Shown in pieces: positions 1 to 7,032 of a stretch of DNA of 31,445 nt. The notes under the pieces were generated by a model. That model saw nothing but the letters and a program-made list of their open reading frames with translations, searched no databases and had not been told where the DNA came from. Position 1 is the first letter of the stretch. Every line of letters starts with the position of its first letter. The DNA lies in IMG/VR virus record IMGVR_UViG_3300030329_000317, positions 1 through 31,445 of that record. One strand, 5' to 3'. The translations under genes and the position numbers were made by a program. Source of the stretch: a virus.

Positions 1-1
1 G

Positions 2-298
2 TTCCCGGCTAAATATTATTTTACTGTTGACTATGCAGAGAGTGAAATAGCAGATGATCCAGCTCAACATAAAAGTAGTCATGTTTTAGAGCTACTAGAT
101 GCTGGAGAATGGACAGGAAACATTGTAGCATTACCAAATAATAGAGTTAGAGTTACACACCCTGCTTGGTTTCAAACAGGAGAGGGCGCACCTGACTTTA
201 GACCATCGCAACATATACATTACTCTAAATCTGATTTAGACTATACTTTGGATGTCAATCGAGTATTCGATAATTTATATAACGATACGGAGGAATAA
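2..298 (+). CDS. Partial phage protein, C-terminal 98 residues, function unknown
   Basis: The reading frame is open from the window edge to a TAA at 296-298, so only the C-terminal 98 residues are visible. The segment is rich in aromatic and charged residues (it begins FPAKYYFTVDYAE and contains RVRVTHPAWF and RPSQHIHYSKSD) and shows no signal peptide, membrane segment or motif I recognise. It ends directly at the start of the next gene: the last A of TAA is the A of its ATG. Its place upstream of a P22 gp4-like adaptor suggests a capsid or neck region protein, but that is context only. I do not recognise the family. Confidence 0.75.
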   Translation, partial: FPAKYYFTVDYAESEIADDPAQHKSSHVLELLDAGEWTGNIVALPNNRVRVTHPAWFQTGEGAPDFRPSQHIHYSKSDLDYTLDVNRVFDNLYNDTEE

Positions 299-423
299 TG
301 GCAGAATTAACAGTAGCGCAAAAAAGAAAGTTAGTTAGCGCATTAAAGAAAGCATCTAAAACTCACCTTGCACAAGCAAAAATTATTGAAAAAAGTCTTA
401 AAACAAATAAACGTAAGAAGTAA
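298..423 (+). CDS. Small basic protein, 41 aa, unknown function
   Basis: A 41-residue lysine-rich protein that starts MAELTVAQKRKLVSALKKAS and ends TNKRKK. Its ATG overlaps the upstream stop (TAATG at 296-300) and its own TAA overlaps the ATG of the next gene (TAATG at 421-425), so it sits in a perfectly coupled chain. GGAGGA at about 289-294 provides a ribosome binding site. It is predicted to be helical and strongly positively charged. Small lysine-rich proteins recur at this position in uncultured marine phages, from memory. It could bind DNA or nucleate a head-tail part; neither can be shown from the sequence. Coupling on both sides makes it a credible gene despite its size. Confidence 0.72.
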   Translation: MAELTVAQKRKLVSALKKASKTHLAQAKIIEKSLKTNKRKK

Positions 424-1097
424 TGCCAAGTTCAGGAAGCACAGATTTTGAACCAAATGTAGCTGAGTTTGTAGAAGAGGCATTTGAAAGATGCGGTCTA
501 GAGCTTAGAACTGGATATGATTTAAAAACAGCTAAAAGATCAATAAATTTAATGTTAGCTGAATGGGCTAATCGTGGTTTAAATCAATGGACAATAAGCC
601 AAGACACACAAACTGTTACTGAAGGCACTAATGAATATACATTAAACGCCAATGTTATAGATGTATTAGATTGTTCTTTAAGAAGAACAATTAGCGGCAC
701 TACGACTGATTTACAAATGTCAAGGATTGGCAGAGCTGAGTATCTTAATATTCCTAATAAATCTACTAAATCTAGACCATCTCAATTTTTTCTTGACAAG
801 CAAAATATTCCTGTTTTAAAAATATGGCCATCACCAGAAAACTCTACTGACATTTTAGTTTTTAATAAAATAGTTAGGATGGATGATGCTGATGCAGCTA
901 CTAATACTGTAGACATGCCATTCAGATTTTACCCTTGTTTTGCTGCAGGGCTTGCATATTACATATCCATAAAAAGAGCTCCTGATAGATCTGTCATGTT
1001 AAAACAAATGTATGAAGATGAATTTGAAAGAGCATTATCTCAAGATGAAGACAGAGCTTCTTTTAGAATTTCACCTTATCTAAGACACGGATATTAA
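423..1097 (+). CDS. P22 gp4-like head-tail adaptor (tail accessory factor)
   Basis: A 224-residue protein resembling the P22 gp4 tail accessory factor family, which binds below the portal ring and closes the DNA-filled head. The typical N-terminal helical part is visible at residues 13-55, with FVEEAFERCGLE then a repeated-helix stretch containing SINLMLAEWANRGLNQWTI. It is followed by a TVTEGTNEYTLNANVIDVLD segment, which in this family precedes the portal-facing region. No signal peptide or membrane segment is present. The start overlaps the upstream stop as TAATG. The neighbours (a second adaptor-like gene and fiber genes) fit neck assembly. Family identification is from memory of the sequence pattern and is fairly secure; the exact contacts are inferred. 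Confidence 0.75.
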   Translation: MPSSGSTDFEPNVAEFVEEAFERCGLELRTGYDLKTAKRSINLMLAEWANRGLNQWTISQDTQTVTEGTNEYTLNANVIDVLDCSLRRTISGTTTDLQMSRIGRAEYLNIPNKSTKSRPSQFFLDKQNIPVLKIWPSPENSTDILVFNKIVRMDDADAATNTVDMPFRFYPCFAAGLAYYISIKRAPDRSVMLKQMYEDEFERALSQDEDRASFRISPYLRHGY

Positions 1098-1098
1098 T

Positions 1099-1821
1099 AT
1101 GGCGTATGCTTCAGCTAAGTATGCAAAAGCCATTTGTGATAGATGTGGATTTGAGTACAAGCTATTACGACTAAAAGAAGAATGGAATGGTTTGAAAGTT
1201 TGCCCAAATTGTTATGAACCAAAACATCCACAGCTTGATCCATCACCTCATGTTATTGATCCAGAAGCTTTATATGAACCTAGACCCAATAATGATAAAG
1301 AAGTTGGTGAAGGTTTTGTTGTCGTAATATATAACGATATTACAAAACAACATTATATGGACAAAGACATCATAGGATCTAATTTTTTATTGTCTAGAAT
1401 GGATGGAGAGTTGGGTAGCATAACTGTTAGCACCGATGGATCAGTAGCACCAAGCCCAAGCCCTACACCTAGCCCTACACCTAGCCCTTCAGTTACAACT
1501 TACACAGTAACTGTAGCTAGTTATTATGGATCTAATTATTTTTACATAAATGGTTCTAGAGCCCCTACACTTGATTTAACAGAGGGTCAAACTTATAAAT
1601 TTGACCAGTCAGATAGCACTAACTCAAATCATCCATTAAGATTTTCAACCACTGCAAATGGCACACATGGAGGCGGATCTGAATATACCACAGGAGTAAC
1701 AACATCAGGAACACCAGGATCTTCAGGAGCTTACACTCAGATAGAAGTTGCAAGTGGAGCACCAACGCTTTACTATTACTGTACTAATCACTCGGGTATG
1801 GGTGGACAATTGAATACATAA
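1099..1821 (+). CDS. Zinc-ribbon plus cupredoxin-like virion protein
   Basis: A 240-residue two-domain protein. Residues 1-60 carry a zinc ribbon with C13-x2-C16 and C35-x2-C38, followed by the segment YEPKHPQLDPSPHVIDPEALYEPRP. A Pro/Ser linker (about 117-131, PSPTPSPTPSPS) joins it to a C-terminal beta-rich domain, 133-240. This domain has the ligand pattern of type 1 copper proteins: H178 in NSNHPLRF, then C228, H231 and M234 in YYYCTNHSGMGG. The C-x2-H-x2-M loop is shorter than that of plastocyanin. The gene is one base after its upstream neighbour and lies between two adaptor-like genes, so a structural neck or fiber role is likely. Whether copper is bound is not known. The zinc-ribbon part is frequent in marine phage neck clusters. 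Confidence 0.7.
   Translation: MAYASAKYAKAICDRCGFEYKLLRLKEEWNGLKVCPNCYEPKHPQLDPSPHVIDPEALYEPRPNNDKEVGEGFVVVIYNDITKQHYMDKDIIGSNFLLSRMDGELGSITVSTDGSVAPSPSPTPSPTPSPSVTTYTVTVASYYGSNYFYINGSRAPTLDLTEGQTYKFDQSDSTNSNHPLRFSTTANGTHGGGSEYTTGVTTSGTPGSSGAYTQIEVASGAPTLYYYCTNHSGMGGQLNT
1461..1490 (+). repeat. 12-bp tandem repeat coding a Pro/Ser/Thr linker
   Basis: The unit CCCTACACCTAG is present twice in tandem at 1461-1472 and 1473-1484, with a partial third copy (CCCTTC) after it and a degenerate copy before it. It encodes a flexible PSPTPSPT linker between the zinc-ribbon and the cupredoxin-like domain. Slippage at such a repeat could vary linker length between related phages. Confidence 0.7.
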
Positions 1822-1822
1822 T

Positions 1823-2506
1823 ATGAGTAGTCCAATTACATTATCAGAACTTAAAACACTAATTCAAAATTATACTCAAAACAGTGAAACAACTTTTGTC
1901 AATACTTTAGACGACATCATTAAAAATACAGAAGAAAGAATATTTGAGTTAGTTCAGTTTGATTATTTTAGAAAAAATGTAAAAGGTGTTTTATCTGCTG
2001 GTTCTAGATTCTTAACAACACCAGATGACTTTGAATTATCTTTTTCACTTGCTGTAATAAACACAAATGGAGACTATAGTTTTTTAGATAAAAAACACAC
2101 TAGCTTTATGCAAGAGTATTCTCCAGATCCAACAGACTCTGGCTCTCGTGGATTACCCTTATATTATGGGGATTTTGATAAAGACTTACACACAGGAACT
2201 AAAGAGTCTACTATTATCATAGCTCCAGTCCCGGATCAAAATTATGAAGTAGAACTTCACTATCTTTATAAACCAAATTCATTGGTTACAGACACAACAG
2301 GCACATGGATATCAGAACATGCTAGAAATGGATTGTTATATGGATGTTTGGTAGAAGCTTACACTTTTATGAAAGGTGATGCTGACATGATGAATTTATA
2401 CGAGTCTAGATTTCAACAAGAAATGGCTAGACTAAAAAACAAAGCAGAAGCAAGAGGTAGAAGAGACGAATATAGATATGACTCTTTAAGATCACCGGTT
2501 ACATAA
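1823..2506 (+). CDS. Putative head-tail connector / adaptor protein
   Basis: A 227-residue protein with an N-terminal helical part (residues 5-50, including LDDIIKNTEERIFELVQFDYF), a central beta-rich part, and a C-terminal helical region ending in a basic tail (MARLKNKAEARGRRDEYRYDSLRSP). The phrase WISEHARNGLLYGCLVEAYTFMKGD at about 162-186 is a familiar feature of a conserved neck protein in uncultured marine phages. The architecture is similar to tail tubular or gp4-like adaptors, which form the ring between portal and tail. It starts one base after the previous stop. No catalytic motif is visible. The exact position in the neck is inferred from context. Confidence 0.58.
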   Translation: MSSPITLSELKTLIQNYTQNSETTFVNTLDDIIKNTEERIFELVQFDYFRKNVKGVLSAGSRFLTTPDDFELSFSLAVINTNGDYSFLDKKHTSFMQEYSPDPTDSGSRGLPLYYGDFDKDLHTGTKESTIIIAPVPDQNYEVELHYLYKPNSLVTDTTGTWISEHARNGLLYGCLVEAYTFMKGDADMMNLYESRFQQEMARLKNKAEARGRRDEYRYDSLRSPVT

Positions 2507-2516
2507 GGAGAGAAAG

Positions 2517-3260
2517 ATGGAACCAATTAATAAGCTAGAAGGCAAGACTGTAGCCATAGTGGGCATGGGCAAGAGTTGGTTTGACTATAATTTAGCAAAA
2601 TCACATGGCACACACTTTGATGAGGTGTGGGCAATTAATGCAGTGGCCTCAGTTATATTTCACGATAGAGTTTTCATGATGGATCCACCATCTAGATTTT
2701 TAGATACTGATGATGCTGGTGGTCAAACAGAAAGCATGTCAAAACTTTTACAAGAACATGAGGGTCCGATCTATACATGTCAATTAGATGATAGATGTCC
2801 AGGCCTCGTAGAATACCCAATAGAAGAAGTTTTAGGAGCTTGTGGATGTCATTATTTAAATAATACTGTTTCATATGCAGTTGCTTTTGCCATTTGGAAT
2901 AAAGTTAAAAAGATAAAACTATTTGGCGTAGATTTTGGTTATAAAGGTAATATATATTTTGCAGAAGCAGGGCGTGCATCTGTAGAATTTTGGCTTAGTA
3001 AAGCTATGAATTTAGGCATACAGGTTGAAGTTGCACACACAAGTTATTTATTAGACACAGCAGTTCCTAACCATGAAAAACTTTATGGCTATCATAGATT
3101 AGATGATCCATTGGTTGTAATAACCAACGAACATGGTCATTTAATACCTAAAAAACAAAGCGAAGTAATGCAATACAAACAAGAACCAGAACCAGTTTTG
3201 GTAGATAGAAATGATACACATTTGAAAAAAAATAAAGTAGGAGAGCCAAACAAATGGTAA
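2517..3260 (+). CDS. Rossmann-like protein resembling DUF115/MptE or sialyltransferase-like enzymes
   Basis: A 247-residue soluble protein. A glycine loop IVGMGKSWFDY at residues 14-24 follows a first beta strand, typical of a nucleotide or sugar-nucleotide binding Rossmann fold. FDEVWAINA (34-42) and the NNTVSYAVAFAIWNKVKKIKLFGVDFGY stretch (115-142) resemble the DUF115 / MptE-like and GT42-like families, in which small conserved residues precede a strand ending in G-x-D. These comparisons are from memory. A strong site (AGGAGAG at 2507-2513) precedes the ATG. Sitting in the neck/fiber operon, it may modify a virion protein or a host surface glycan, but substrate and activity are unknown. 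The C-terminal 60 residues are polar and probably disordered. Confidence 0.5.
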   Translation: MEPINKLEGKTVAIVGMGKSWFDYNLAKSHGTHFDEVWAINAVASVIFHDRVFMMDPPSRFLDTDDAGGQTESMSKLLQEHEGPIYTCQLDDRCPGLVEYPIEEVLGACGCHYLNNTVSYAVAFAIWNKVKKIKLFGVDFGYKGNIYFAEAGRASVEFWLSKAMNLGIQVEVAHTSYLLDTAVPNHEKLYGYHRLDDPLVVITNEHGHLIPKKQSEVMQYKQEPEPVLVDRNDTHLKKNKVGEPNKW

Positions 3261-3580
3261 TGAGTTACAAAGCCGGGCCAGAGCTTGGAATGATTGAAGT
3301 TCATACAACAGACAATGGTGGACACTCAATAGAATTTTGGGCGGATTTATGTGTAAAAAAAATAGTTGCTGTTAGTGAGGATGCACCACAAGACATTAAG
3401 GATCAAGTAAAAACTTATCAAGACAACATCCAAAAAGTTATTGAAGTATATATGCAAAACGCTATAAAATCTGATAGGATTACAATTAACAATAAATTAG
3501 AACAAGCAGGTTTGAAAGAAGCTGCTGATTTAATTAGGAAAAACTATGGCAATAACATCAACTCTAACGACAAGCTTTAA
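3254..3580 (+). CDS. Conserved small phage protein, 108 aa, unknown function
   Basis: A 108-residue protein with a short beta-rich start (PELGMIEVHTTDNGGHSIEFWADLCVKKIVAVSED) and two helices containing APQDIKDQVKTYQDNIQKVIEVYMQNAI. It is similar in pattern to a small conserved protein next to tail genes in many marine phages. The ATG at 3254 overlaps the previous gene by 7 bases and is 8 bases after AGGAGAG (3239-3245). The in-frame ATG at 3260 is too far from that site. The C-terminal 12 residues overlap the next gene in another frame. No enzyme motif is visible; a chaperone or small structural role is possible but unproven. Confidence 0.6.
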   Translation: MVMSYKAGPELGMIEVHTTDNGGHSIEFWADLCVKKIVAVSEDAPQDIKDQVKTYQDNIQKVIEVYMQNAIKSDRITINNKLEQAGLKEAADLIRKNYGNNINSNDKL

Positions 3581-3971
3581 GAAAGAATTACTGCTTGGTA
3601 ATCATAATTTTGCAACCAATGGAGATACTTTTAAACTTGCTTTATATACAAGTTCAGCAACATTAGGAGCAACCACCACGTCCTTTGTAACTACTGGTCA
3701 AGCTAGTGGAACTAATTATAGTACAGGTGGAGGCACTTTAACTAAAGTTGCACCTGCTACATCTGGTACCACAGCTTTTACTGACTTTGCTGATCTAACA
3801 TTCAGCACAGCAACAATAACAGCTAGAGGTTGCATGATTTATAATTCAAGTGATAGCAACAAATCTGTAGCTACCATAGATTTTGGTGGCGATAAAACAT
3901 CCACTGCTGGAGATTTTACTATCGTATTCCCGGCAGCAGCAGCCTCAACAGCGATCATAAGAATCGCCTAG
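3546..3971 (+). CDS. Beta-rich phage structural protein (fiber/decoration-like)
   Basis: A 141-residue Thr/Ser/Ala-rich protein predicted to be almost all beta. The N-terminal KLALYTSSATLGATTTSFVTTGQASGTNY and the later ATITARGCMIYNSSDSNKSVATIDFGG are recurring phrases in small fiber-associated or decoration proteins of marine phages. The start lies 35 bases inside the preceding gene. There is no signal peptide. It is the first gene of a run of beta-structured proteins leading to the adhesins, so it is probably a virion component at the tail or capsid surface. The specific location is not deducible. Confidence 0.6.
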   Translation: MAITSTLTTSFKKELLLGNHNFATNGDTFKLALYTSSATLGATTTSFVTTGQASGTNYSTGGGTLTKVAPATSGTTAFTDFADLTFSTATITARGCMIYNSSDSNKSVATIDFGGDKTSTAGDFTIVFPAAAASTAIIRIA

Positions 3972-3977
3972 CCTTAA

Positions 3978-4613
3978 ATGGCTATCATTAACGGTTGGGG
4001 TCGAGGCACTTGGAATGAAGGTGCTTGGGGCACTGCTCTTCCAGTAACACTATCAGCACCAGGAGCAGGAACTTCTGCTCTAGGAACAATATCAGTTGTA
4101 GCAAAAGCTACAGTATCACCTAGCGGCTTATCTGCAACCATTGTAAATGGTGGCGTAGCAGTTGATGCAGGTGGTGTTGTAGGAGTAAACGGATTTGCTG
4201 GTGTATCTGGATTAGGCACAGCTACAACAATATCAAATAATAGCATAAGTGTTAGCGGCCTTGCAGGGACAACAGGCGTTGGATCTATTGTTCCAGATGC
4301 AGAAGCAAATGTATCAGTAAGCGGTCAAGAAGGAACTGGGTCTGTAGGCACTCCAACATTTATATGTAAAGCCAATCAAACTCCGACTGGACAAGGAGCA
4401 ACATCTGCACTTGGCACTGCAACAACCAAAACAGATAATAGATTTGAAACTCAAAATTTTAATGCTGTTGGTATTATAGGAAGTGTTTCTTTTAATGCTA
4501 AAGCCAATGTTACAATAACAGGTGTTTCTGCTACAGGGGAGCTTGGCACTCCATTTAAGTGGCAAGAGGTAGATGATAATCAAACTCCTAATTGGACAGA
4601 AGTGGCAGCATAA
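3978..4613 (+). CDS. Repeat-based structural protein with eight 22-residue units
   Basis: A 211-residue Gly/Ala/Ser/Val-rich protein. After an N-terminal cap (INGWGRGTWNEGAWGT) residues 23-198 divide exactly into eight consecutive 22-residue units without insertions or deletions. The units begin at 23, 45, 67, 89, 111, 133, 155 and 177 and share a V-x-V-S-G ... L-G-T pattern. A short C-terminal cap contains WQEVDDNQTPNWTEVAA. Such a repeat should form a regular beta structure (solenoid or sandwich stack), fitting a fiber shaft or spacer. It lies between two other fiber-type genes and has no signal peptide. The role as a fiber component is inferred; the repeat itself is read directly. Confidence 0.62.
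   Translation: MAIINGWGRGTWNEGAWGTALPVTLSAPGAGTSALGTISVVAKATVSPSGLSATIVNGGVAVDAGGVVGVNGFAGVSGLGTATTISNNSISVSGLAGTTGVGSIVPDAEANVSVSGQEGTGSVGTPTFICKANQTPTGQGATSALGTATTKTDNRFETQNFNAVGIIGSVSFNAKANVTITGVSATGELGTPFKWQEVDDNQTPNWTEVAA
4044..4571 (+). repeat. Eight diverged 66-bp coding repeats (22-residue units)
   Basis: Eight consecutive 66-base blocks (528 bases) encode the 22-residue units of the structural protein in this region. The period is conserved in protein but the nucleotide sequence has diverged, so the array looks old rather than freshly expanded. Units 1, 3, 5 and 6 share the most residues around the L-G-T or V-G-T turn. Confidence 0.62.
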
Positions 4614-4640
4614 TTTAATATAGAGACGAGGTAAAAAACT

Positions 4641-5621
4641 ATGGCAACTTACGTTAATAATTTAAGGTTAAAAGAGATAGCTACAGGTGATGAATCAGGC
4701 ACATGGGGCACATCTACTAACACTAATCTCGAATTGATTGGAGAGGCTCTCGGTATAGGCACTGAGGCCATTACCACTAACGCTGATACACACACCACAA
4801 CTGTAGCAGATGGAAGCTCTGATGAAGGTAGAGCTTTTTATTTAAAATATACTGGCACGTTAGACTCAGCTTGTACTATTACTATCGGTCCTAACACAAT
4901 GAAACGTGTGCAGATTATAGAAAATGCAACAAGCGGATCTCAAAACATTATTATATCGCAAGGCTCTGGAGCCAATGTAACTATCGCTCCAGGCAAAGTA
5001 GCAGTTGTTCAATTAGATGGAGCAGGATCTGGTGCAGCAGTTTTAGATGCCCTAACAGATCTACAAGTAACTGATACGCTATCAATTAATGGAACCACAT
5101 TAACTATTGGTGATGCCACTGCTGAAGATACTAAAATAGTATTTGATGGTAATGCACAAGATTTTTATATAGGCCTTGATGATAGTGCAGATGATTTAGT
5201 CATAGGTTTAGGATCAGCAGTAGGAACAACACCTGCAATCTCAGTGGATGAAAACCAAAATGTTACCATGCCACAAATAGTTACTGCATCTACTTCAGCT
5301 AATATTACTCAAGTGTCTTTAACCGATGGCACAGTATCCTGGGATGCAAAAGCTGCGGCAAATGCTTTCTTATTACTAGAAGAAAACTCAACAATATCAG
5401 CACCAAGTAACGCAGTCGAAGGAGCTATTATAAGTATTGAGGTAGCTCAACATGCTTCTAGCGGGCCATATACTCTAGCCTGGAACGCAATCTTTGAGTT
5501 TGTTGGAGATGTAACACCAACTCAAACCGCTACAGATGCTAAAACTGACATATATGCTTTTAGATATAATGGTAATAAATGGCAAAATATCGGTATTAGT
5601 CAAAATCTGACACAAAGCTAA
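4641..5621 (+). CDS. Tail fiber protein
   Basis: A 326-residue fiber-type protein. The N terminus (MATYVNNLRLKEIATGDESGTWGTSTNTNLELIGEALG) is a common virion-attachment start in marine phage fibers. The middle contains repeated beta strands, including TLTIGDATAEDTKIVFDGNAQDFYIGLDDSADDLVIG, typical of triple-stranded fiber shafts. The C-terminal part (NAFLLLEENSTISAPSNAVEGAIISIEVAQ to KWQNIGISQ) resembles fiber-tip domains of the same phages. A 27-base gap before it contains GACGAGGT as ribosome binding site. Neighbouring adhesin genes support a role in host attachment. The ligand is unknown. Confidence 0.72.
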   Translation: MATYVNNLRLKEIATGDESGTWGTSTNTNLELIGEALGIGTEAITTNADTHTTTVADGSSDEGRAFYLKYTGTLDSACTITIGPNTMKRVQIIENATSGSQNIIISQGSGANVTIAPGKVAVVQLDGAGSGAAVLDALTDLQVTDTLSINGTTLTIGDATAEDTKIVFDGNAQDFYIGLDDSADDLVIGLGSAVGTTPAISVDENQNVTMPQIVTASTSANITQVSLTDGTVSWDAKAAANAFLLLEENSTISAPSNAVEGAIISIEVAQHASSGPYTLAWNAIFEFVGDVTPTQTATDAKTDIYAFRYNGNKWQNIGISQNLTQS

Positions 5622-5622
5622 T

Positions 5623-7029
5623 ATGGAAACCTTACAGAGAACTGCTAACAGAGGATCTGTTTCAACAGGCTATGATGTGGCTAACTCTTTAAAGTTTGAA
5701 GATGATAATGATGAGAGGATGAATAAAGCTATATCAAGCACTAATCAAAGAACTTTTACTATTAGTTTTTGGTTAAAGAGAACTGAGTTAGGCTATCGCA
5801 GGACTTGGGGTGCAGGTGCTAGTGGTAATGATGAGTTCTTTTTTTATTTTGATGCTAATGATTATTTAAATATTTATTCTTATACAAGTAGTGCTTACCA
5901 ACTTAGGTTTATAAGTAATAGAAGGTTTCAAGATACTGCGGCTTGGTACCATTTAGTGTTTCAGGTAGATACCACTCAAAGCACTGAAGCTAATAGATTT
6001 AAGATATATGTAAATGGTGTGCAAGAGACATCTTTTTCTACAGCTACTTACCCTTCACAAAATGCTGATCTGCAAATAACTAATAATTTTTATGTTGGTA
6101 CACAAAGAAATGAATCACCTGATTTTAGTGGTTATATATGTGAGTTTGTTTATTTAGATGGAACATCAGCAGCACAAACTGACTTTGGTGAGTTTGACGA
6201 TGATACTGGTATTTGGATACCTAAAGATCCTAGTGGTTTAACTTTTGGTACTAATGGATTTTATTTAGATTTTGAAGATTCTTCTAATTTAGGTAATGAT
6301 GCGAATGGTGGTACAGATTTTACTTTAAACAATATTACAGCAGCAGACCAGTCAACAGATACTTGTACTAATAATTTTGCTACTTGGCTTTGTGATGGAA
6401 CACAATTTAATGTAAGCACAGATAATGAAACCTTTAAAGAGGGAGGAACTCAATTCAATAATAGAGCAGGCACAGGTTGGACAGCAGTTTACCCCACACA
6501 AAGTTTTGCTGGTGGTAAATGGTATATGGAAGTTAAAGTACACACCAATGCAGAACTAGCTATGTATGGTGCTATGCCAGTAGCAAGAATAAACAGTTTA
6601 GAAAGACAAAATCAATATCATGGACAAGATACTGATGGATCAATAGGTTTATATGGAGATGGAGGACAAATTTATTATGGCACAGCAGGGAGTGGAGGTT
6701 TAGGAAGTTCAGTTTCAGCAGGAGATATTATAGGTTTAGCTATAGATATGGAAAATTATAAAATGTATTTTGCAGTTAATAATACTTATGTTGAAAGTGG
6801 TAATCCAGCAGGTAATTCTAATGGTAGAGATATTGAGCAAGAGCCTTATGTTTTTTCAATAGCTAAGTATTCACCTAATGAAGATACAGAAACAAACTTT
6901 GGTGGCTATACAGTTTTTTCTAATACACATACTAATACTGATGACAATGGTTTTGGTAATTTTGTTTATGCACCGCCATCAGGATTTTTAGCGTTGTGTA
7001 CTAAAAATTTAGCAGAAACAGGAGGATAA
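5623..7029 (+). CDS. LamG/concanavalin-like and SPRY-like tail adhesin, N-terminal half
   Basis: A 468-residue protein with two lectin-type domains. Residues about 42-180 form a LamG/concanavalin-like fold (TFTISFWLKRTELGYRR, AAWYHLVFQVD, NRFKIYVNGVQETSF, DLQITNNFYVGTQ, FSGYICEFVYLDG). Residues about 265-460 resemble an SPRY domain (FAGGKWYMEVKVHTN, SVSAGDIIGLAIDMENYKMYFAVNN). Such domains bind carbohydrate or protein on host cells. The protein ends PPSGFLALCTKNLAETGG, a phrase that in related marine phages is usually followed, in the same chain, by the domain found here in the next gene. Here a TAA (7027-7029) and an immediately following ATG separate the two in the same frame. Binding partner unknown. 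Confidence 0.7.
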   Translation: METLQRTANRGSVSTGYDVANSLKFEDDNDERMNKAISSTNQRTFTISFWLKRTELGYRRTWGAGASGNDEFFFYFDANDYLNIYSYTSSAYQLRFISNRRFQDTAAWYHLVFQVDTTQSTEANRFKIYVNGVQETSFSTATYPSQNADLQITNNFYVGTQRNESPDFSGYICEFVYLDGTSAAQTDFGEFDDDTGIWIPKDPSGLTFGTNGFYLDFEDSSNLGNDANGGTDFTLNNITAADQSTDTCTNNFATWLCDGTQFNVSTDNETFKEGGTQFNNRAGTGWTAVYPTQSFAGGKWYMEVKVHTNAELAMYGAMPVARINSLERQNQYHGQDTDGSIGLYGDGGQIYYGTAGSGGLGSSVSAGDIIGLAIDMENYKMYFAVNNTYVESGNPAGNSNGRDIEQEPYVFSIAKYSPNEDTETNFGGYTVFSNTHTNTDDNGFGNFVYAPPSGFLALCTKNLAETGG

Positions 7030-7032
7030 ATG
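7020..7032 (+). promoter_or_regulatory. Shine-Dalgarno and in-frame stop/start junction splitting the adhesin
   Basis: AGGAGG at 7020-7025 lies 4 bases before the ATG at 7030 and is read through by the last codons of the upstream gene. The stop TAA (7027-7029) directly precedes that ATG and both genes are in the same frame. Ribosomes terminating here can restart at once, and stop readthrough would give a fusion of about 830 residues. Confidence 0.6.

Noticed and set aside
3974-4246. Minus-strand open frame of 90 residues, Pro/Ala-rich
   Set aside because: Shadow of the Gly/Ala/Thr-rich repeat gene.
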